From positions 1-55,546 of the forward strand of contig JAUICH010000035.1 of the NCBI GenBank assembly GCA_030427505.1: DNA of 55,546 nt. Direction: 5' to 3'. Made by a program: the position numbers and the translations under genes. The notes beneath the pieces were generated by a model, which saw only the letters and a list, made by a program, of their open reading frames with translations, did not search any database and was not told the DNA's origin. Source of the stretch: Verrucomicrobiia bacterium. Its GTDB lineage: Bacteria > Verrucomicrobiota > Verrucomicrobiia > Verrucomicrobiales > DEV007. Shown piece after piece: positions 48,733 to 55,546 of the stretch (position 1 is its first letter; each line of letters begins with the position of its first letter).

Positions 48733-48750
48733 TTGTGAAATTTTTCACAA
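48733..48750. promoter_or_regulatory. CRP/FNR-type palindrome upstream of nuoD
   Basis: TTGTGAAATTTTTCACAA is an uninterrupted 8-bp dyad around TT and contains TGTGA-N6-TCACA, the exact CRP-family half-sites. It is 81 bp upstream of the nuoD start, immediately upstream of the candidate -35. Position fits an activator. It could also act on the divergent gene at 48958, though more distantly. Confidence 0.6.
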
Positions 48751-48957
48751 AGTCCGGATTTCGCTGAGGAGTGAGATTTAGGGCATTGCGGCGTTTCTAG
48801 GGAATAGGGGTTAAATTTCCGTTCTGAACGGAAAAACGAGGTGGTGACTTACCCCTCGGAAACAGTGCACATCCCGTGCCGCGTGCCAGTCGAAAAAAAC
48901 GAGGCTCTGGGCGAATAGTCTTTCCATCCGGAGACCATCCTGCTGAGAATCCCGCTT

Positions 48958-49653
48958 ATGAAGTTTTCCGCCGTTGTTTTTTCTCTGCTGGTCTCCATGA
49001 CCGCGTCCGGATTCGCTTTGGAAAAGAAGCCGTTGTTAGAGGTTTCCACGGACGATATGACGAATGAAACGCAGGTCATCGCGGATTCCGGGGATGATCA
49101 TTTAACGCTTTACTGGTGGCTGCCCTATGAATTTTGGGCGGCGAGCGTGGGAGTTCCGGCCGACCCTGGAACGAAGGAGCTTTTGGAAACGCTCAAGGAT
49201 TTCACCTTTCTGGGGGTGGTCCAGGCGGATATCTCGGACTCGGGTATTTTCGATTTCTACGATGAGGAGACCGTCCGGAAGAACGCGCGGCTGATTCGAA
49301 TGAGTGGAGATGGGAAGAAGACGGTGTTGACCCCCAGCACGGCGGACAATGAGAACGTCCAATTGCTGATAGACGCGATGAGGCCCATTCTTTCAGGAGC
49401 GTTGGGGAACATGGGGCAGAGTCTGGTGTTCATTGTCTTTGACGACAAGGACGCTAACGGAGCCCGGCAGATCGACCCCTACGGCGATGGGGGCATCATT
49501 CTGGAAAGCAAGACCAGTAAAGGGACCCTGCTGGAGTCTTCAATCCCGTTTCCGCTGAACTGTCTCTATGTTCCCCGGAAATGTCCGAATGGCCAGGATG
49601 CCCATGTTTCCTGGAAGTTCTGTCCCTGGACCGGGGAGGCTCTGCCCGAGTAA
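48958..49653 (+). CDS. Exported protein of unknown function with zinc-ribbon-like tail
   Basis: 231 residues with a signal peptide (about 1-20, FSAVVFSLLVSMTASGFA). The mature part is mixed alpha/beta and resembles no family I know. Near the C-terminus, CPNGQDAHVSWKFCPWTGE (about 210-228) looks like a reduced zinc ribbon (Cys, His, Cys), perhaps non-functional because only two cysteines remain. The short segment DDKDANGARQIDPYGDGG may bind metal. It is divergent from the nuo operon across 305 bp. Function unknown. Confidence 0.7.
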   Translation: MKFSAVVFSLLVSMTASGFALEKKPLLEVSTDDMTNETQVIADSGDDHLTLYWWLPYEFWAASVGVPADPGTKELLETLKDFTFLGVVQADISDSGIFDFYDEETVRKNARLIRMSGDGKKTVLTPSTADNENVQLLIDAMRPILSGALGNMGQSLVFIVFDDKDANGARQIDPYGDGGIILESKTSKGTLLESSIPFPLNCLYVPRKCPNGQDAHVSWKFCPWTGEALPE

Positions 49654-49726
49654 GGGCGTCCTGAGCGCTTACAATCGCGGCATGTTTTTGTAATGCCGGG
49701 GCGGTGATTCGGGACTAAGTTACTAT

Positions 49727-50008
49727 ATGAAACTTTTGAATCATGTCCTGGTGGGGGTGGCCGGCTTGGTTTCCCTCATCTACCTCATCAATCCCACCGC
49801 GGGATTTATTGAGTTTATTCCGGACAACGTTCCGTTTTTTGGGAACCTGGACGAAGCGGCGGCCGTGGGCCTGTTGCTCAGTGCCCTGGCCTACTTTGGT
49901 CTGGACCTGAACGAGCTGTTCGGGCGGGTGTTCCGGAAAGAGAAGCCGTCCTCCGAGGAACCCGCCACCAAAGAGCGTGAGGTGGCCGGCAAGGTCGTGG
50001 AGCCCTGA
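49727..50008 (+). CDS. Small membrane protein, DUF1232-like
   Basis: 93 residues with two hydrophobic segments (about 4-22 and 44-60). The stretch FIPDNVPFFGNLDEAAAVGL is similar to the YkvA/DUF1232 pattern, in which a Pro/Gly turn and D-[DE] lie between two helices. The C-terminal 25 residues are charged. Function of the family is not known. It is 73 bp after the exported protein gene and may be cotranscribed with it. Confidence 0.65.
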   Translation: MKLLNHVLVGVAGLVSLIYLINPTAGFIEFIPDNVPFFGNLDEAAAVGLLLSALAYFGLDLNELFGRVFRKEKPSSEEPATKEREVAGKVVEP

Positions 50009-50502
50009 AGGCATTCGCGGCGGGCGCGGAATTTCCGGTGGCAGGCGCCGCCGCGGTGCTTCGTTGTCGCGCGTAATGGGCTCTGAAGAGAGGGCGGTTG
50101 ATTCCGGGGGACTTGCTCCCTTGGCTAGCCTGCATTTCTCACCAGTTTTCGGCTGCGACTTGCTGTGGCCCGCATGCGCCGGGCCTTGACTTCGCTTTGC
50201 TCGCCCCCTGGGCTGCCCTGCCGGGCAGTCTACCTGCGCTTCGCTTCGGTTCAGCCCTCGATATTTGTCCACACTGCCTAGGCGCTGTCGTCCCTTTTGG
50301 GGCTTGATTGGATGGGTTGCGGAAGCTGAGTCAGCCCCTTTACGATGGGCACCAGCCTCAGCTATTCGTCCGTGCTGGCGGGGAAAGGCGGCTCCCGCAA
50401 GCCTCTCCGGGCTCTGAATCGTAGTATTTTCGGGGATTGTGAGTGAAAACAACCTTTACTCTTTTTCGCGACTAGGATAATCCTAGCGATCCCTTAGAAA
50501 CC
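50009..50502. other. Non-coding spacer
   Basis: 494 bp between two small-protein genes. The first 400 bp contain GC-rich short palindromes but no gene. The last 70 bp turn AT-rich and contain CTAGGA-TAA-TCCTAG (50473-50487), a perfect 6-bp dyad with GATAAT inside it, 15 bp before the next start codon. It could be an operator or a -10 region. Confidence 0.5.
50473..50487 (+). promoter_or_regulatory. Dyad with possible -10 element
   Basis: CTAGGATAATCCTAG has perfect 6-bp arms. GATAAT within it is one base from the -10 consensus, with TTTACT about 15 bp upstream as a weak -35. The downstream start is at 50503, so the leader would be very short. Low certainty. Confidence 0.3.
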
Positions 50503-50868
50503 ATGGATTACACCCCCAGAGATTCAGAAAATATGAAACCCGCAGCTTTGGTACTTTTAGTAGTTATTATCGTACTCTCCATTTTTAATCTTCTCGCCGG
50601 TCTGGGAGTTATCGGGAAAGATGATGCGCCACCGGAGTATATGGTGATGACGACGGAGGACCTGGACCAATTGATGATCCAGGTGCTTCAGGATGAAGAA
50701 GGCGTGACTCCCGACGAAGAAGGCAAGATGTCCGTTCCGACCGAGAAGATGCTTTCCCAGAACATCATGCCGAAGGTGATGAACCGCCTTGGGGAGAAAG
50801 GCTGGGAGCTTTGCGGCATTAACCGGAACGAGCTTTACTACTTCAAGCGTCCGGCCCAGAAAAATTAA
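50503..50868 (+). CDS. Small membrane-anchored protein, DUF4177-like
   Basis: 121 residues. One transmembrane helix (about 14-35, LVLLVVIIVLSIFNLLAGLG) is followed by an acidic segment and a C-terminal GEKGWELCGINRNELYYFKR, which matches the usual ending of DUF4177-type small domains (GWEL...YFKR). An in-frame ATG at 50533 would start 10 residues later. It is followed by a strong bidirectional terminator. Function unknown. Confidence 0.7.
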   Translation: MDYTPRDSENMKPAALVLLVVIIVLSIFNLLAGLGVIGKDDAPPEYMVMTTEDLDQLMIQVLQDEEGVTPDEEGKMSVPTEKMLSQNIMPKVMNRLGEKGWELCGINRNELYYFKRPAQKN

Positions 50869-50969
50869 AAGGGCGGGCGGTGGGAAACCAAGACTCGGAG
50901 AAGTCACGGGACGCCAACGCCTAAACGCCACCGAAGCCGAGCTTAGGCTTCCACCCATTTCAGTCATAG

Positions 50970-51005
50970 AAAAGAGCCGCCAGGTAACTCTGGCGGCTCT
51001 TTTTG
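50970..51005. terminator. Bidirectional Rho-independent terminator
   Basis: AGAGCCGCCAG (50973-50983), loop GTAACT, CTGGCGGCTCT (50990-51000), flanked by AAA before and TTTTT after. It is a perfect 11-bp GC-rich stem with U-tracts in both directions, between two convergent genes. Confidence 0.9.
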
Positions 51006-51112
51006 TGTTTGGCAGGGAGGCGAAGAAGGGGGGGAGGTGGCGGGCTCGTCAGGCCGGCTATGTTCCCTAAAGTCTGGGCTTCCCCGGAGGTGGGCGCGGA
51101 ACGGAGTGTTTC

Positions 51113-54100
51113 TTACAACTCCGTGTCCGCGGGGGTGACGTCCGGCAGATAGACGCTGCGTTCGCCGAAGAGGCGGAGGCTGTTGTATTCGCCGACCGTC
51201 AGGTCGTAGATCATGTAGGTTTCGTAGTTGTACCGCTGCCGCCGGAAGGGGCTCTGTTCTTCTTCACTCTCGTCTCCTTCCTCCTGGTCGTCTTCGACGG
51301 GGCGGTCGCCCTGGATATTGGCGGCGAGGAAGGTGTTTTCCTTCCGGATGAAGCTGTCGTAGATGCTGAGGAACAAGAAGGGCGAGTAGTCGAACGGCGT
51401 GGTGGGCGTTACGGCGATGGGGGTAACGATCTCTTCCGGGAATACCACGTCGATAATTTCCTCCGGAATGAGGATGACGTTGCCGCCGTCATCGCCGGGC
51501 AAGCCCGCGCCGCCGCTGCCGTCGAGGGCGGCGACTTCCTCAATGGCGTCGTAGTAGAAGGTGTACTGTCCGCCACCGCTGACGCTGTTGGAGCCGTTGT
51601 AGTCCGTGGTGCCCGCGCCGAGGTCGCCGGCGGTGAAGCCGGTGAGGTTCTCGAAGCCACCGGGATCGTCCACCATGGCGGCCGAGCCGATGGCGAAGGC
51701 GGAGGAACCGGAGATGGGGGAGTCTCCATTGTTATCCCACCAGAGATCCGGCTGGAGGTAGATCTCGTCCGCGCGCTGGAAGGCGGCCTGGACGCCGAGG
51801 ACATCCGAGGACGGCATGGCGAAGTCGTCCGGCGTGCCCACATAGGTGGCGGTGGTCTCGTTGAGACGGGTGCCGGTGCCGAGCAGGTTGCTGGAACGTT
51901 GCGGCACGTAGAAGCGCAGTTCCGAGCCGCCGCCGAAGAGGCCGCTGGTGAAGACGGCGCCGTTGGTGGCGGTCAGGGTGCCATCCCCCCCGTAGAAGGG
52001 ATTGTTGCGGCTGACGCCAACGTAGGTATTTCCGCTCAGGTAGATGGCTGAGCTGCCGTTGTCCGTGGTGAAGGGGTCCACATGGCCGACGAGGGAGTGG
52101 TCGAAGGACGCGCTGCCGCCCACGGCGATGGTGATGTCCCCCTCGCGCAAGCCGAAGCCGGAGTCGGTGGGGGTGTCGCGCATCCAGTCGCCATTGCCGA
52201 TCTGGACGCCGTTGTCGTTGATGCTGGTGTCGTCGCTGTCTTCGATGGTCAGATCGTTCCGCACCCGGATGTTGATGTCTCCGCTGTGCTGGCCATCCAC
52301 TTGGGGACCGCCGTTCCCGATCTGGACGACGGAGCCGGTGTGGGGCTTGGTGACGGGATCTTCGGTCGTTGCGCCGGTGATGTTCAGGTCATTGCCGACG
52401 ATGACGGTGATGTCCCCGGAGAAGTTGCCGGGCTCGATGAAGCCGCCGTTTCCGATGCGGACCAGAGAGCCGAAGGTGCCGACGGGTTGATCGTTGCCAT
52501 CGATCTTGGAGACCTGGGTGAAGGAGGGACCCTCCAGGGTCAGGTCGTTTCCGGTAATGACTACGATGTCGCCGCTGCTGCCGGCGCCGTCCTGGCGGTA
52601 ACCGCCGTGGCCGATCATGGCCTGGGCGCCTTCCACCTGGAGGCCGATGGCGAGGTCGGAGGGGTCCTGGACCCAGGCGCCCTGGGTGCCGATGAGGCTG
52701 ATGTCGTTCCCGGCGGTCACGCTGATGTTGCCGGTATTGATGCCGTCGTCATTGCCGTTGCCCCAGGTGCCGTGGCCGACCTGGGCCATGGAGCCGTAGC
52801 GGGCTTTGCCCGCGCGGATCTCGATGTTGTTGCCGGCGAGCAGGGTGATGTTGCCGGTGGAGTTGACGTTGTCATTGTCGCGGAAACCGCCGTGACCGAT
52901 CTTGACGCCATTGTCTTCGGCGACCTGGCCGGTGCCGGTGGTGGGGGAGAGGTCCACCGAGTTGGTGGCGGGAGCGAAGTCCGCGTTCAGAATGATGTCT
53001 CCGTTGGTGGCTTCCACGTAGATGTCGCCCTCGGCGTTGAAGTTGTCGTCATTGACCTGGCCGAGGTGACCGATGCCGGTGGAATAGCCCCGGTAGTCGC
53101 CATTTTGCATGGTGATGGAGCCGTCGGCGACGACGGTGATGTTACCGTTCTTGTTGCCGCCGTCGCGGTTTTGGGAGGCTCCGGTGGAGTAGGTATCCGA
53201 GTTGTAACCTCCGTGACCGATCTGGGTGAAGGCCCAGCGGCGGTCGATGGTGTCGCCCGGGGCGTTACCGCCGGCTTCGTCCTGGTCGCCCACGCTGGCC
53301 TGGCCGGAGGGCATGTGGTTCATGTTGATGTCGCCGTCGACGTTGACGGTGATGTTTGCCGAGCCGTTGTAGGTGGGACCGCCCAGGGGGCGCTGGTAGG
53401 TGCCGCCGACCTGGCCGAAGGACTGGTCGCCGCCGTGGCCGATCATGACGAAGTGGCTGCGGGTGGGACCGGCGGTCATGTTCAGGTCCCCGTCCGTCAC
53501 GGTGACGCTGATGTCCCCGGCCTTGAACTGGTTGCGGGTGTCGAAGCCGCCGTGACCGATCATGGCATAGGAGAAGCGGGTGACGTTGGCGTTCCGGCCA
53601 ATGTCGATGGCGTCCGCGCCGCCGATGATGGTCAGGCCCCCGTTGGCGTTGACCGTGATGTCGCCGGTGATGAAGTCCGAATTGTCCTGATGATTGATAC
53701 CGCCGTGGCCGATCTGAGCGGGCGAGTAGATGAGGTTACCGGCCACGAGGCTGATGGGGCCGTTCGGGGCGTCCACGGTGATGTCCCCCGCCATATTCTG
53801 GCGCTGGAAGCGGACGCCGGTGGAGCCGTGACCGATACGGACAAAGGCCCGGCCGCGCTCGCTTCCTTCGAGGGTGGTGTAGCTACCACCGCGCAGGTCT
53901 ATCCCGCCCGTGCCGAGGGCGGTGACATTGACGTTACCGAACAGGTTGTTCTCGATGAAGGAACCGCGGCCCGCGTTGCGGAGAGAGCCGGTATTGAAGT
54001 CCGTGGACTGCTGGTTGGTGCCCACGCCGTCGCCGTTGAAAAAGCGGATCTGGGGGTCTCCGGTGGTGGAGGTTTCGTAGGCGGGGTCCAGGGTGTTGTG

Positions 54101-55546
54101 ACCGATGGCGGCGTAGTTTCCCCAGCCTTGGCCGCCGCGGATGTCAATGTCGCCGCCGGCGTCCACGGTGATGTTCGCGTCCGCGGTGCCGAACTGGCCG
54201 CGGCCGAGGTGGCCGATCTGGGCCATGGCGTTACCGCCGGTGGGGGCGGCGTAAATCTGGACGATGCCGGAGGCCTCCGTGGGCAGACCGGTATCCGAAT
54301 TGATGCCGGCGAGGATGGTGATGTCGCCCTCGACATCAGCGAGGCGGCCGATGGAGCCGCCCTGGCGGCCGTCGGAGGCCCAGTTGATGGAGCGGGGGGC
54401 GTTGTTGGCGCGGTTGGCGTCGGACCAGTTGGTGCGGCCGCCGTTGGTGACCAGAGTGTTTTCGCCGTTCACGCCGCCATGACCGATCTGGGTGTAGCCG
54501 ATGTTTCCATCTTCGGACTGGAGGAGGACGGCGCCCTTGGTGTGGACGGTGATTTCGCCGGTGGCGCCGTGCTCAGGCATCTCGTCGCCCATGTCGTCGG
54601 TGGGGTCGTCGAGTTCCCGCCACCACCAGTTGCCGGTGACGGCGTCCATCTTGTGGTCGTTGAAGGGGACGAAGGTGTAAGCTTCGTCGCCATTGTCCGG
54701 GATGCCGTCGGGATCGTAGTAGAGTTCGCCGTCCACGGAACTGGAGACCGTGGTGCCGAAGTGGGTCTCGCCGTCGTCGTCCAGCTTGGAAACGAGGCGG
54801 TCGTCGTAGATGGCGGTGTAGGTTTCGCCATTGTTGGGTTCGGCGTCCTTGGTGAAGGCGACTTCCACGCCCAGATCGCCCCCGTCGATGGTGGAGGTGA
54901 AGGTGATTTCACCGGTGGCGTAGTTGATGGAGCCCACGTTGTTGAGGCTGCCGTCCTGAAGGTTACCCGAACCGTCATCCAGATAGACGATGGGGGTGCC
55001 GTTGGGATCGACCGTGACGGCGACCGAGCCGGCCACGAGGTTGGTGAAGCCCACGCCCGCGGTGCCGGAGCCGGTCTGCGCGGCGGTGTCGAAGGCCGCG
55101 GAGGTGTAGCCTTCGCCGAAGACTTCGCCGACCTGGAGGCCCAGCACCGTTTCATTGCTGCCGCCGCCGCCATAGTCAATCCGGCCGGAGGCTACGTAAA
55201 CGGCGCCGGTGTCGCGGAAGCCGAGGTGGGCGTGGCGGCGGGTGCCGCCAGAAGAGCCGGTCAGCAGGAGGTTGCGGGCGGCCACGTTGGTGTCGCCATA
55301 GCGGCTGCCGACTTCCACATGGCGGCCGTTGCCGAGGTCATTGATGTAAACCGTGCCGTTGGTGCCATTCCCGTAAGCGGTGGGATCGGCGAAGATGGCG
55401 GCCATGGCGCCTTCGGGATCGTTCGAACTGAGTTCGGTGAAACCAGTGGTGCCGTCCCAGCCAGCCGCCAGGTTGACGGAGCCGCTGCCCGCGTTGCGGA
55501 CGTGGGTGAGGAGGGTGATGTCGCCCTCCGCGAAGAGGCCGAAGTC
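51113..55546 (-). CDS. Very large IGHGG-repeat surface protein (N-terminal part beyond window)
   Basis: The frame stays open through base 55546, so at least 1477 residues are present and the start is outside the window; the ATG at 55405 is internal. The middle consists of about 15 imperfect repeats of 35-60 residues with the pattern (A/V)-x-IG-(H/N)-GG, a D/N/G-rich loop, then GDI-x-V and a hydrophobic strand. The pattern resembles right-handed beta-helix passenger domains of filamentous-haemagglutinin-like proteins. The C-terminal 350 residues carry an acidic stretch (EDDQEEGDESEEEQ) and end FGERSVYLPDVTPADTEL, with no autotransporter barrel. Adhesin or cell-surface fibre is the likely role. 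Confidence 0.85.
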   Translation of the reverse strand, partial: DFGLFAEGDITLLTHVRNAGSGSVNLAAGWDGTTGFTELSSNDPEGAMAAIFADPTAYGNGTNGTVYINDLGNGRHVEVGSRYGDTNVAARNLLLTGSSGGTRRHAHLGFRDTGAVYVASGRIDYGGGGSNETVLGLQVGEVFGEGYTSAAFDTAAQTGSGTAGVGFTNLVAGSVAVTVDPNGTPIVYLDDGSGNLQDGSLNNVGSINYATGEITFTSTIDGGDLGVEVAFTKDAEPNNGETYTAIYDDRLVSKLDDDGETHFGTTVSSSVDGELYYDPDGIPDNGDEAYTFVPFNDHKMDAVTGNWWWRELDDPTDDMGDEMPEHGATGEITVHTKGAVLLQSEDGNIGYTQIGHGGVNGENTLVTNGGRTNWSDANRANNAPRSINWASDGRQGGSIGRLADVEGDITILAGINSDTGLPTEASGIVQIYAAPTGGNAMAQIGHLGRGQFGTADANITVDAGGDIDIRGGQGWGNYAAIGHNTLDPAYETSTTGDPQIRFFNGDGVGTNQQSTDFNTGSLRNAGRGSFIENNLFGNVNVTALGTGGIDLRGGSYTTLEGSERGRAFVRIGHGSTGVRFQRQNMAGDITVDAPNGPISLVAGNLIYSPAQIGHGGINHQDNSDFITGDITVNANGGLTIIGGADAIDIGRNANVTRFSYAMIGHGGFDTRNQFKAGDISVTVTDGDLNMTAGPTRSHFVMIGHGGDQSFGQVGGTYQRPLGGPTYNGSANITVNVDGDINMNHMPSGQASVGDQDEAGGNAPGDTIDRRWAFTQIGHGGYNSDTYSTGASQNRDGGNKNGNITVVADGSITMQNGDYRGYSTGIGHLGQVNDDNFNAEGDIYVEATNGDIILNADFAPATNSVDLSPTTGTGQVAEDNGVKIGHGGFRDNDNVNSTGNITLLAGNNIEIRAGKARYGSMAQVGHGTWGNGNDDGINTGNISVTAGNDISLIGTQGAWVQDPSDLAIGLQVEGAQAMIGHGGYRQDGAGSSGDIVVITGNDLTLEGPSFTQVSKIDGNDQPVGTFGSLVRIGNGGFIEPGNFSGDITVIVGNDLNITGATTEDPVTKPHTGSVVQIGNGGPQVDGQHSGDINIRVRNDLTIEDSDDTSINDNGVQIGNGDWMRDTPTDSGFGLREGDITIAVGGSASFDHSLVGHVDPFTTDNGSSAIYLSGNTYVGVSRNNPFYGGDGTLTATNGAVFTSGLFGGGSELRFYVPQRSSNLLGTGTRLNETTATYVGTPDDFAMPSSDVLGVQAAFQRADEIYLQPDLWWDNNGDSPISGSSAFAIGSAAMVDDPGGFENLTGFTAGDLGAGTTDYNGSNSVSGGGQYTFYYDAIEEVAALDGSGGAGLPGDDGGNVILIPEEIIDVVFPEEIVTPIAVTPTTPFDYSPFLFLSIYDSFIRKENTFLAANIQGDRPVEDDQEEGDESEEEQSPFRRQRYNYETYMIYDLTVGEYNSLRLFGERSVYLPDVTPADTEL
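52190..54500 (-). repeat. Array of about 15 IGHGG-type coding repeats
   Basis: Within the large gene, the codons for IGHGG/IGNGG/IGHLG recur at irregular intervals of roughly 110-190 bp. On the plus strand they appear as the recurring string CCGCC(G/A)TG(A/G)CCGATC. Individual units differ in loop length and sequence, so they are old duplications and not recent tandem copies. Confidence 0.85.

Overview
The window looks like a chromosomal segment of a GC-rich member of the Verrucomicrobiota; this placement is inferred from gene content and not proven. The pointers are an SHD1-type protein, secreted beta-propeller enzymes, a BlaI/M56 regulatory pair whose sensor end is not a penicillin-binding domain, a complex I operon, a giant IGHGG-repeat surface protein, and starts that almost never carry a Shine-Dalgarno sequence. 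I saw no tRNA, rRNA or CRISPR array.

Layout. 1-136: right-hand part of a small inverted-repeat mobile element, then a secreted sialidase-like protein (163-1473, +) converging on an SHD1-domain protein (1483-2985, -). 3073-7758: a GT4 glycosyltransferase (-), a secreted FAD-dependent oxidoreductase with a golvesin-like tail (+) and a membrane GT2 glycosyltransferase (+). 7932-15468 (+): coaE and rho overlapping by 4 bp, ribonuclease D, an 0.9 kb non-coding block full of hairpins, and a SNF2-family helicase. 15496-21366 (+): a TolC / adaptor / ATPase / permease set forming a MacAB-TolC-type exporter. 21398-22693 (-): a secreted propeller protein. 22694-23381: two different TA-flanked miniature elements back to back. 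23382-24959 (+): a secreted glycosidase-like protein. 25010-27669 (-): an M56 membrane peptidase and BlaI-type repressor with a perfect 16-bp dyad operator. 27780-29873 (-): metG. 29874-30453: hairpins plus a third, diverged miniature element. 30454-34885 (-): a TPR protein, a PpiD/SurA-like chaperone and a coiled-coil/TPR periplasmic protein. 35082-35711 (+): HNH nuclease. 36066-48652 (-): nuoDEFGHIJKLMN, preceded by a perfect TGTGA-N6-TCACA palindrome; nuoABC are not here. 48958-50868 (+): three small envelope proteins. 51113 to the right edge (-): the C-terminal 1477 residues of a very large repeat protein.

How the genes work together. The nuo block encodes most of a proton-pumping NADH:quinone oxidoreductase. 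The TolC-to-permease block is a complete tripartite exporter. The M56/BlaI pair is a self-contained envelope-sensing switch that probably represses itself through the dyad. The PpiD-like and TPR proteins probably act in envelope protein folding. The most unusual material is non-coding: two related families of TA-flanked miniature elements with conserved internal hairpins, one showing a compensatory base change between copies, and two clusters of tight hairpins sharing a CCCAGGG/CCCTGGG core.
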